A DNA stretch of 23,313 nt, from contig JBOGWX010000159.1 of assembly GCA_050694055.1 (NCBI GenBank), positions 1 to 23,313 of the forward strand, read 5' to 3'. Made by a program: the position numbers and the translations under genes. Numbering within the stretch: the first letter of the stretch is position 1; the number at the start of each line of letters is the position of its first letter. Positions 7,858 through 14,835 of this stretch are shown here, piece after piece. The notes beneath the pieces were generated by a model that was not told the origin of the DNA, did no database searches, and saw only the letters and a program-made list of their open reading frames with translations. This DNA is from WHSV01 sp050694055 (GTDB taxonomy: Bacteria; Actinomycetota; CADDZG01; WHSQ01).

Positions 7858-8849
7858 CCAAGGGCATTCTGGAGCGCCTCGCCGAGGGACCCGTCCTCGG
7901 CGACGGCGGCTACCTGCTGGAGCTCGAGAAGCGTGGGTACGTGCAAGCGGGTCCCTTCACACCCGAGGTCGTGATCGAACACCCCGACGCTCTCGCCCAG
8001 CTTCACTCCGAGTTCCTGCGCGCCGGTGCCGACGTGCTCCAGACGATGACCTTCTACGCGAGCGACGACAAGCTCGCAACCGTTGGCCTCGCCGGCAAAG
8101 TCGACGCCATCAACCGGAGTGCGGTGCAAATCGCAGGGCGGATAGCGGCCGACGGCGGCGCGCTCGTCGCCGGGAACCTCTCGCTGACCTGGGCTTACCG
8201 ACCGGAGGACCCTTCCAGCGCCCAGCACGTTCGAGGACTGTTCGACCGGCAACTCCAGCATCAGCTCGAGGCCGGCCCACCCGATTTTTGGATCGGGGAG
8301 ACGTTCAGCTATCTCGGCGAGGCCCTCCTGTTCGTCGAGCGCGCCAAGGCCACCAATCTGCCGGTGATGGTGACCATGTCGTTCGAGCAGCCGGTGCCGC
8401 GCTCGTACGAGGGTGCTACGCCTGCGGAGTGTGCGCAGCGGCTCGCGGCTTCAGGGGCCGACGTCGTCGGGGTCAACTGTTTGAACGGCCCCGAGCAGAC
8501 GCTGCCGATCGCGATCGAGATGCGCGACGCCGTTGAGGGCTTCGTGGCCGCGCAGCCGGTGGCTTACAGGACGACCGCCGAGCGGCCCGACTTCACCGCG
8601 CTGCCGAGTTTCCCTTACGAGCTGGATCCACTGCAGGTCTCGCGCCACGAGATGGCGGACTTCGCACGCAAGGCACGAGCCGCGGGTATCGACTACATCG
8701 GCTCGTGCTGCGGAGCGGTCCACGCGCACGTGCGCGCCATGGCGAAAGTGCTCGACAAGCTCCCCAGTGAGGAGCGTGCATGGAAGAGCCAGACCGAGCG
8801 CGCGATGAGCGCCTACGAGTACCACGCGCACACCGAGACCGAGGTCTGA
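7854..8849 (+). CDS. Homocysteine S-methyltransferase family protein (betaine-homocysteine methyltransferase-like)
   Basis: 331 residues. It is a Zn-dependent TIM-barrel methyltransferase: the N-terminus GPVLGDGGYLLELEKRGYV is the family start and ADVLQTMTFYAS is the second signature. The three zinc cysteines are present: Cys209 in GVNCLNG, and Cys285-Cys286 in GSCCG. Spacing matches human BHMT (Cys217, 299, 300). It should transfer a methyl group to homocysteine, giving methionine. The donor could be glycine betaine, another quaternary amine, or S-methylmethionine. Its place between a CoA ligase and a sarcosine-oxidase-type gene, under a polyamine/betaine-like regulator, favours a quaternary amine donor. 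It starts in an ATGA overlap with the upstream gene and is probably translationally coupled. Confidence 0.9.
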   Translation: MTKGILERLAEGPVLGDGGYLLELEKRGYVQAGPFTPEVVIEHPDALAQLHSEFLRAGADVLQTMTFYASDDKLATVGLAGKVDAINRSAVQIAGRIAADGGALVAGNLSLTWAYRPEDPSSAQHVRGLFDRQLQHQLEAGPPDFWIGETFSYLGEALLFVERAKATNLPVMVTMSFEQPVPRSYEGATPAECAQRLAASGADVVGVNCLNGPEQTLPIAIEMRDAVEGFVAAQPVAYRTTAERPDFTALPSFPYELDPLQVSRHEMADFARKARAAGIDYIGSCCGAVHAHVRAMAKVLDKLPSEERAWKSQTERAMSAYEYHAHTETEV

Positions 8850-8883
8850 GATAGCCGAGAACAAGGAGTTCGCGGTTGCCGTC

Positions 8884-10026
8884 GTGGGCCTCGGCGGGAT
8901 CGGCTCGGGGGCCGTCTACTGGGCCGCGAAGCGGGCCGGCGCTGGCGTCCTCGGTCTCGAACGGTTCGAGTTCGGACACGAACGGGGTGCGTCGCAGGAC
9001 CACTCGCGGATCATCCGACTCAGCTACCACCAACCCGAATACGTTCGCTTCGCGCGCGACGCGTACGCCGCCTGGTCCGAGGTCGAGGCCGGCTCCGGAG
9101 AGGAGCTCGTGATCCGTACGGGGGGGCTCGACCTCTATCCCGAGAGCGCGGCCGGCTGGATCGACGACTACGTGCGGTCGCTGGATGAGGTTGGGGGAAT
9201 CCCATATGCGTGGTTCGACGCCGGAGAGGCGATGCGGCGATGGCCGCAGTGGCGCCTTGCCGATGACGTTCGAGTGATGCACCAGGAGGACTCTGGGATC
9301 GTGGCTGCCGCCCGGGCCAACGCCACCCACCGGAGACTGGCCGCGTCGATGGGGGCCACGCTCGTCTCCGGGGCGCGGGTGACCGAGGTGCGCGAGGCGG
9401 GGGGCTGCTACGAACTGGAGACCGAGAGGGCCTTGTTTCGCAGCGAGCGCCTGATCATCGCGACCGACGCGTGGACGAACGAGCTTCTGGAACAGCTCTG
9501 GCGTCCGATCAACCTGGTGGTGACACAGGAGCAGGTCACGTACTACGCCTCAGGTGACCTCGGGGCTTTCTCGCCGGAGCGCTTCCCGATCTGGATCTGG
9601 ATGGGCGAGCCGTCCTTTTACGGATTCCCCGCCTGGGGCGAGCGGGGAGCAAAGATCGGCCGGGACGCCGGCGGTCCTGAAGTGACGGCCGACGAGCGTT
9701 CCTTCGAGCCGCGCCCGGACTACTCCGAGACTCTCGACGCGTTCATGCGTGAGCACCTTCCCGGAGGATTCGGGCCTTACCTCAAGCAAAAGACGTGCCT
9801 GTACACGATGCCACCGGACCGGGACTTCGTTCTCGACCTCATCCCGGGACACGAGGGGGCGGCCGTCGGCCAGGGCGCGGCACACGGCTTCAAGTTCGCG
9901 AGCGCCTTCGGGAAGTCACTCGTCGAACTGGTTTTCGAGGGAGAGACCGAATCCGACGTGAGCGCATGGAGCCTCGAACGGGACCTCCTGACCATGGAGA
10001 ACCCGCCCAGGTCGTTGACGATGTGA
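8884..10026 (+). CDS. Monomeric sarcosine oxidase/N-methyl amino acid oxidase family flavoenzyme
   Basis: 380 residues from GTG 8884, the only canonical start in frame after the stop at 8806. However, coding similarity continues upstream (AENKEFAVAV precedes VGLGGIGSG), and this start would remove the first beta strand of the FAD Rossmann fold. ATA 8851-8853, one base after the upstream TGA and 5 nt after GAGGT, would give a 391-residue protein and restore it. The FAD motif is GLGGIGSGA, followed by a GHERGASQDHSRIIRLSYHQ block typical of MSOX/SolA enzymes. Cys305 in KTCLYT (Cys316 from ATA) matches the covalent-flavin cysteine of MSOX (Cys315). The C-terminus has GAAHGFKFASAFGKSL, the usual flavin-contact end. 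It should oxidise an N-methyl or secondary amine with O2, giving an imine or formaldehyde plus H2O2. It is the last clear gene of operon A. Confidence 0.88.
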   Translation: MGLGGIGSGAVYWAAKRAGAGVLGLERFEFGHERGASQDHSRIIRLSYHQPEYVRFARDAYAAWSEVEAGSGEELVIRTGGLDLYPESAAGWIDDYVRSLDEVGGIPYAWFDAGEAMRRWPQWRLADDVRVMHQEDSGIVAAARANATHRRLAASMGATLVSGARVTEVREAGGCYELETERALFRSERLIIATDAWTNELLEQLWRPINLVVTQEQVTYYASGDLGAFSPERFPIWIWMGEPSFYGFPAWGERGAKIGRDAGGPEVTADERSFEPRPDYSETLDAFMREHLPGGFGPYLKQKTCLYTMPPDRDFVLDLIPGHEGAAVGQGAAHGFKFASAFGKSLVELVFEGETESDVSAWSLERDLLTMENPPRSLTM

Positions 10027-10121
10027 AGTCGGACCTCACCCTCACGCGGCTGCACCACGGTCGAGGCCTTGGTCGATTCCTCCTCCTGGGAGCGCGACTG
10101 AGTCGAGGTTCGGCCAAGTGA
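10023..10121 (+). CDS. Possible 32-residue basic microprotein coupled to the sarcosine-oxidase gene
   Basis: GTG 10023 overlaps the preceding stop (GTGA). The frame runs 32 residues (it begins MKSDLTLTRLHHGRGLG) to TGA 10119-10121, directly before a perfect hairpin. It is very basic, with a hydrophobic FLLLGA core. The first half has GC-rich third positions like its neighbours and the second half less so. There is no clear ribosome site, so it would depend on coupling. It may be chance. Confidence 0.2.
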   Translation: MKSDLTLTRLHHGRGLGRFLLLGARLSRGSAK

Positions 10122-10139
10122 CAACGTGGATCACGTTGT
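10121..10139. terminator. Perfect hairpin after operon A
   Basis: ACAACGTG-GAT-CACGTTGT: 8-bp perfect arms around a 3-bp centre, 95 bp after the sarcosine-oxidase stop and about 100 bp before the SRPBCC gene, followed by TTGC. As RNA it could end operon A, although the T-run is minimal. As DNA it could be a 19-bp operator for the downstream gene. The sequence does not decide between these. Confidence 0.4.
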
Positions 10140-10212
10140 TTGCGGGTCAGACCTCGTCGACGGCCTGACTATCCAACGAAGTAGGCGAAGACGCGCTCGA
10201 TGAGATGATGAA

Positions 10213-10228
10213 ACGCTGGCATCAGCGT
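10213..10228 (+). promoter_or_regulatory. Hairpin next to the SRPBCC ribosome site
   Basis: ACGCTG-GCAT-CAGCGT (10213-10228) is a perfect 6-bp stem with a 4-nt loop, ending one base before AAAGGAGG (10230-10237). It could shape access to the ribosome site, or be a protein-binding palindrome. Confidence 0.3.
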
Positions 10229-10244
10229 GAAAGGAGGCTGTGTA

Positions 10245-10697
10245 GTGGAGATCAACAAGGACGCACCGGCGATTGCTAGCGGCGATATCGAGATCCGAGC
10301 CAAGCCCGAGGTCGTGTGGGAGGTGCTGGCCGATATCGATAACTGGCCGAGTTGGAATCCGGACGTCAAGGAGGCGAATCTGATGGGAGGCCTGAGGGAA
10401 AGCTCGGTGTTCCGCTGGAAGGCGGGCCCCGGCGCGATCACGTCCACCCTGGAGAAGGTCGATCCTCCTCGCGAGATCGGTTGGAGAGGTAAGACGATGG
10501 GGATCAACGCGGTGCACGTCTACAAGCTGGAGCCTCATGCCGAGGGCACCAAGGTGCACACCGAGGAATCCTTCGACGGACTGATCGCGCGCCTCTTCAA
10601 AGGCTCGACGCGCAAGACTCTGCAAAAGGGAATCGACGGGGGCCTGGCACACCTCAAGTCCGAAGCCGAACGCCGCTCGTCTCCAACGATCCAATAG
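10245..10697 (+). CDS. SRPBCC (polyketide cyclase/START-like) family protein
   Basis: 150 residues. GTG 10245 is preferred because AAAGGAGG (10230-10237) sits 7 nt upstream; the frame is open to GTG 10227, but that lies upstream of this site. The fold signature is clear: the N-terminal strand SGDIEIRAKPEVVWEVLADIDN followed by WPSWNPDVKEA, and a C-terminal helix with FKGSTRKTLQKGIDGGL. Such proteins bind hydrophobic ligands in a helix-grip cavity and range from cyclases to carriers and stress proteins. There is no signal peptide, so it is cytoplasmic. It lies between operon A and a convergent acyl-CoA dehydrogenase. The role in this locus is unknown; binding of an acyl or aromatic intermediate is possible. 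Confidence 0.85.
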   Translation: MEINKDAPAIASGDIEIRAKPEVVWEVLADIDNWPSWNPDVKEANLMGGLRESSVFRWKAGPGAITSTLEKVDPPREIGWRGKTMGINAVHVYKLEPHAEGTKVHTEESFDGLIARLFKGSTRKTLQKGIDGGLAHLKSEAERRSSPTIQ

Positions 10698-10717
10698 GGC
10701 GAAGTCTTCCTGAACTC

Positions 10718-10731
10718 GAGGTTAGAACCTC
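10718..10731. terminator. Small hairpin between convergent genes
   Basis: GAGGT (10718-10722), TAGA, ACCTC (10727-10731) form a 5-bp inverted repeat in the 33-bp gap between the SRPBCC gene and the acyl-CoA dehydrogenase, touching the latter's stop codon. The position suits a bidirectional terminator, but the stem is short. Confidence 0.25.
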
Positions 10732-11903
10732 TAAGCAAGGAAAGCGTTCGGCCCTCTCTTGCGTAGGTGGTTGCCTATTACAGCTCGTTGGATCTCGGAG
10801 GTGCCTTCCCAGATTCGGTCTACTCGTAGTTCTCTCCAGAGGCGCTCCACCGGGTTCTCTCGCATGTAGCCGCGGCCCCCGAAAATCTGTACCGCTCGAT
10901 CTATTACACGCCCGGCCATCTCGGAACAGACGAGCTTCACGGTGCTCGCCAACGCGTGCAGATCCTTGGGATCGATGTCGGTGCGAGCCGCCTGCCAGCA
11001 GACCCGGTACAACAGCGCTTGCGCCGCCGCTAACTCGGCCGCCATGTCGGCGAGCATGAACTCGATTCCCTGAAAATCCATCAGCACTTTTCCGAACTGA
11101 CGGCGCTCCTTTGCGAACCCCGCGCTCAACTCGAGCGCACGCGTCGCGGCCCCCACCGTGCGCGCGCCGATCATCAAGCGCTCCTCGACGAACCATTCGC
11201 GCGTCAGGTCGTTCCCGCCCCCTACCTTGCCGAGAACCGAATCGGGTCCTAGCGCGACGTCTTCGAAGGCAAAGATCGGATGCTCGTACACGAACGTGTG
11301 CATGTACGTGGGCGTGCGCACCAGCCGGACGCCGGGGACGTCCTTGTCGATCAAGAACACCGTCGCCTTCGCCGGATCGCCGTCGACGTGCGCGTGCACC
11401 AGGAAGAAATCAGCGACGTCGCCGGTGGTCACGTGCCACTTCTCCCCGTTGAGTACGAAGCCGTCACCCTTCGGCGTAGCCACGGTCGTAACCATCGACG
11501 GGTCCGAGCCGGCCCCCTCCTCGGTGATCGCGTACGCGTCCCGTCGTTCACCCCGGCAGGCCGGGCGCAGATAGTGTTGCTTCTGCGACTCGGTTCCGTA
11601 TCGCAGCGGAATCGAGGGCCGCCAGGGGACATCCCACAGCGCGTTGGTGACGCGGCCCCATTGCTCCTCGATCAGCATCTGCTCGAAGAGGTCGTAGCCC
11701 CGGCCCCCGTCCTCGGGCGCATGGTTGACGGCGTTGAACCGCCATTCAAGCACCGCCCTGCGAATGGCACCAAGGACGGCCTCGGGCAAACCGTCGCCGG
11801 CCTCGCAGTCGAGCTCGTGGGGGACCAGGTGCCGGTCGGCGAACTCCCTGGCCCTACGGCGCAGTTCGGCTTCCTTGTCGCTCAGCCGCAGGTCCACGGC
11901 CAC
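10731..11903 (-). CDS. Acyl-CoA dehydrogenase (first copy)
   Basis: 390 residues, the typical length. The three family domains are visible: N-terminal helices (LRRRAREFADRHLVPHELDC), a middle beta domain with the FAD/substrate signature AYAITEEGAGSDPS and GEKWHVTTGDVADFF, and a C-terminal helical domain with KERRQFGKVLMDFQGIEFML. The catalytic base is Glu366 in IWEGTSEIQR. It should introduce an alpha,beta double bond into an acyl-CoA, passing electrons to ETF. The start GTG 11901-11903 is listed; GTG 11897 has a better spaced AGGGAG and gives MDLRLSDKEAE. It is minus strand, divergent from operon B, whose own acyl-CoA dehydrogenase (13639) is a clear relative (shared RPTYxHTF-type and GGRGYMREN blocks). 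The two might form a hetero-oligomer or act on successive substrates. Confidence 0.9.
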   Translation of the reverse strand: MAVDLRLSDKEAELRRRAREFADRHLVPHELDCEAGDGLPEAVLGAIRRAVLEWRFNAVNHAPEDGGRGYDLFEQMLIEEQWGRVTNALWDVPWRPSIPLRYGTESQKQHYLRPACRGERRDAYAITEEGAGSDPSMVTTVATPKGDGFVLNGEKWHVTTGDVADFFLVHAHVDGDPAKATVFLIDKDVPGVRLVRTPTYMHTFVYEHPIFAFEDVALGPDSVLGKVGGGNDLTREWFVEERLMIGARTVGAATRALELSAGFAKERRQFGKVLMDFQGIEFMLADMAAELAAAQALLYRVCWQAARTDIDPKDLHALASTVKLVCSEMAGRVIDRAVQIFGGRGYMRENPVERLWRELRVDRIWEGTSEIQRAVIGNHLRKRGPNAFLA

Positions 11904-11929
11904 TCCCTGCTAGAGGCGGTCTTGTCTGT

Positions 11930-11943
11930 TGAACGGCGAAACA
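11930..11943. promoter_or_regulatory. Degenerate copy of the TetR-type operator
   Basis: TGAAC-GGCG-AAACA has one exact TGAAC half-site and a second half with 3 of 5 matches to RTTCA. It lies in the divergent region between the minus-strand acyl-CoA dehydrogenase and operon B. The match TTGAACGG is close to GTGAACGG of operator 1. It could link operon B to the same regulator, but the match is weak. Confidence 0.25.
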
Positions 11944-12016
11944 GTATCGTCGCCTGACGGGGCTCGGTTGGCAAGCCTCGATGTAACCAGAGAGTCGAGG
12001 GGGGCCGAGGGAGAGC

Positions 12017-13642
12017 GTGCAGTCCCGGGACGTCATCATCGTGGGCGGAGGGCACAACGGTCTAGCCTGCGCCGCCTACCTTGCGCGCGCGGGGCTCGAC
12101 GTGCTGGTGCTCGAGCGGCGCAACGTCCTCGGGGGAGCGGCCGTCACCGAGTCCCCCTGGCCCGGCTACCAGATCTCGTCCGCGTCCTACGTCGTGAGCC
12201 TGATGCCGCCGCGCATCATCGACGAGCTCCAACTGACACGCTTCGGTTACAAGACCTCGATCCTCGACCCCGACTACTACCTTCCCTACAAGGACGGAAC
12301 GTCGCTGACGCTGTGGGGCGATCTGAACCGCAGCGCCGAGGAGATCGCGCGTTTCTCGAAGAAGGACGCCGACGCGTACATCGAGTTCGACAAGTACTTT
12401 CAGCGCGTGGGCAAGCTACTCCACGACATGATGTACGTCGTTCCACCCAACCTGTCGCTGCGCGAGTTCCCGAAATGGCTCGCGGTCGCCGGGAAACTTC
12501 GCAAGTGGACGGGACGCGACGTGGCAGAGGCGGTGAGACTGTTCACGCTCTCGGGCGAGGACTTCCTCGACGAGTGGTTCGAGGACGAGCGCGTCAAAGG
12601 AGCGCTCGCAACTCAAACGATCATCGGCGCGTGGTGCGGACCGATGAGCCCCGGCTCCGCCTACGTGTTGATGCATCACTGGGTTGGTGAGATCGACGGA
12701 CACGCCGGGGCATGGGGCTGGGTGCACGGAGGCATGGGCGCGGTCAGCCGCGCGCTCGCCGATGCGGCGCGCGCGGCCGGCGCAGAGGTTCGTACCGATG
12801 CACCCGTTCACCGAGTCGTCGTGCGCGACGGCCGGGCCGTCGGAGTAGAGCTGACCGACGGCGTCACGCTCGGCGCCCGGCGCATCATCTCGAGCGCGCA
12901 CCCCACGACGACCTACCTGGACCTCGTCGGCGAGGCGGACCTCACCGAGGAGGCCACGAGGGACATCAAGCGCTTCCGCACTCGCTCCGGGTCCGTAAAG
13001 GTAAACCTCGCCTTGAGGGATTTGCCCCGTCCCAAAGCCTGGGACGGCGACCTGCCCGGCGATCCGCATACCGGCATCATGTCGATCTCGCCCTCGATCG
13101 AGTACCTCGAGCGGGCGTGGGACGACGCCAAGTACGGGCGCATGTCGTCCGACCCTTACGTCGAGGTCGTGTTCCCCACCGTGTTCGAGCCCGGGGTCGC
13201 ACCCGAGCACAAGCACGTCGCGCTGTGTTTCACTCAGTTCGGTCCGTTCGAACTGGCAGACGGTTCGTGGGCCGAAGGCGGCGCGGATACCTACGGGCGC
13301 AACGTCGCGCGCGTGCTCGACGAGCACTGTCCCGGTTTCGCAGAGTCGGTCGAACACATCGAAGTGCTGGCACCGCCGGAGATAGAGCGACGTTTCGGTT
13401 TGCTCGGCGGCAACATCATGCAGGGCGAGATGACGCCCGACCAGATGTTCTGCTTCCGGCCGATCCCCGGGTACGCCGACTACCACACACCGATCAAGGA
13501 CCTCTACATCTGCGGCGCGGGCACTCATCCCGGCGGAGGTGTGATGGCCGTTCCCGGACGCAACGCAGCACAGGTCGTGCTCAAAGACGCCAAGCTGTCA
13601 CGCGCCGTCGAACTCGTGCGGTCGTTCACGAGGAGAACATGA
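12017..13642 (+). CDS. COG1233/phytoene-desaturase-like FAD-dependent oxidoreductase (second copy)
   Basis: 541 residues from GTG 12017, which has GAGGGAGA just upstream. It aligns along its length with the protein at 4166-5785: FAD motif VGGGHNGLACAAYLARAG, then VLGGAAVTESPWPGY, SYVVSLMPPRII, DEWFEDERVKGALATQTIIG, GSAYVLMHHWVGE, FRTRSGSVKVNLAL, LLGGNIMQGEMTPDQMF and the C-terminal GAGTHPGGGVMAVPGRN. It is the first gene of operon B and overlaps the acyl-CoA dehydrogenase as ATGA. The biochemical role is unassigned in this branch. Because each operon has its own copy, the two probably act on different substrates or form a pair. It is cytoplasmic, with no signal peptide. Confidence 0.88.
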   Translation: MQSRDVIIVGGGHNGLACAAYLARAGLDVLVLERRNVLGGAAVTESPWPGYQISSASYVVSLMPPRIIDELQLTRFGYKTSILDPDYYLPYKDGTSLTLWGDLNRSAEEIARFSKKDADAYIEFDKYFQRVGKLLHDMMYVVPPNLSLREFPKWLAVAGKLRKWTGRDVAEAVRLFTLSGEDFLDEWFEDERVKGALATQTIIGAWCGPMSPGSAYVLMHHWVGEIDGHAGAWGWVHGGMGAVSRALADAARAAGAEVRTDAPVHRVVVRDGRAVGVELTDGVTLGARRIISSAHPTTTYLDLVGEADLTEEATRDIKRFRTRSGSVKVNLALRDLPRPKAWDGDLPGDPHTGIMSISPSIEYLERAWDDAKYGRMSSDPYVEVVFPTVFEPGVAPEHKHVALCFTQFGPFELADGSWAEGGADTYGRNVARVLDEHCPGFAESVEHIEVLAPPEIERRFGLLGGNIMQGEMTPDQMFCFRPIPGYADYHTPIKDLYICGAGTHPGGGVMAVPGRNAAQVVLKDAKLSRAVELVRSFTRRT

Positions 13643-14835
13643 GCGACGCGTTCGCACTGAGTGCCGACGAGCTTGCGATACAGGCCAAGGCACGCGCGTT
13701 CGCGGACGAGCTCATCCCGCACGAAGTGACCGCCGAGATGAACGACGGTTTCCTGCCCGACGCGCTCACCAAGGAGCACGCGCGGAAGGCGATCGACCTC
13801 GGGCTCTCGTCGATGAACATGCCGAAGGACCTCGGCGGCGGGGGAATGACGATGCTCCAGCAGGTGCTCGTGTCCGAGCAGATCGGCCGGGTCACCAACG
13901 CTCTCGCATGGGTGGTTTCGACCCCGGCCGCCTGGGTCGCGGAGGTCGCCACCCAGCACCAGCTCGACACCTGGGTGCTCCCGACGATCCGGGGAGAGAG
14001 ACACGAGTGCTACGCCATCACTGAGGAGAACGCCGGCTCCGACGTCGATGCGATCGAGGCCACGGCCACGGCCGACGGCGACGAGTACGTGCTCTCCGGC
14101 GAGAAATGGCACGTCACCTCGGCGAACCTGTCCGACTACTGCTTCTTCCAGGCCAAGGCCCCCGGCGGCGAGCACGTCATGCTCTTCGTCGACCTCGATA
14201 GCCCAGGGATAACGACCGTGCGCACCCCGACGTACTCGCACACGTTCGCCCATCACCACCCGATCCTGGCGTTCAACGAGGTGCGCGTTCCGGCCGCGAA
14301 CCTCATTGGTGACGAGGGCGAAGGGATGCGCTACACGCACGAGTGGTTTCGCTACGAGCGGATCATGATCGCGGCGCGCTGCTGCGGCGCGGCCGAGCGG
14401 CTCATCGACGAGGCAACCGCCTTCGCGCAGGAGCGCCGGGCCTTCGGCCGGTCGATCTCCGACTACCAGTCGATCCAGTTCATGCTCGCCGACTCGCTAA
14501 CCGAGCTGTGGGCCGCGCGCCTCATGACCTATGCCACGGCGAGAGAGGTCGATGCCGGAGCCGACGTCAAGCTGCAGCACGCACACTGTTCGATGGCCAA
14601 GCTCTTCGCTTCGGAGATGGCGAACCGGGTCGCCGACCGAGCCGTGCAGATCTTCGGAGGGCGGGGCTACATGCGCGAGAACGTAGCCGAGCGTTTCTTT
14701 CGGGAGCTGCGCGTCGACCGCATCTGGGAGGGCACGTCCGAGATCCAGCGCGTCATCATCGCCGACCAGCTCTACAAACGAGGAATCGGGCTCGCCGGCG
14801 CGAGCCCCTCGAACCAGCGGGAGGACGACCAGTGA
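13639..14835 (+). CDS. Acyl-CoA dehydrogenase (second copy)
   Basis: 398 residues, starting at ATG 13639 in an ATGA overlap with the upstream gene, with AGGAG at 13631-13635. Signatures: CYAITEENAGSDVDAIEATA and GEKWHVTSANLSDYCFF in the middle domain, then QERRAFGRSISDYQSIQFML and IFGGRGYMREN in the C-terminal domain. The catalytic base is Glu364 in IWEGTSEIQR. Like the copy at 10731-11903 it should desaturate an acyl-CoA with FAD and ETF. The C-terminal tail (AGASPSNQREDDQ) is longer and polar. It ends in a GTGA overlap with the aldehyde dehydrogenase, so the three operon B genes are probably translated together. Confidence 0.91.
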   Translation: MSDAFALSADELAIQAKARAFADELIPHEVTAEMNDGFLPDALTKEHARKAIDLGLSSMNMPKDLGGGGMTMLQQVLVSEQIGRVTNALAWVVSTPAAWVAEVATQHQLDTWVLPTIRGERHECYAITEENAGSDVDAIEATATADGDEYVLSGEKWHVTSANLSDYCFFQAKAPGGEHVMLFVDLDSPGITTVRTPTYSHTFAHHHPILAFNEVRVPAANLIGDEGEGMRYTHEWFRYERIMIAARCCGAAERLIDEATAFAQERRAFGRSISDYQSIQFMLADSLTELWAARLMTYATAREVDAGADVKLQHAHCSMAKLFASEMANRVADRAVQIFGGRGYMRENVAERFFRELRVDRIWEGTSEIQRVIIADQLYKRGIGLAGASPSNQREDDQ

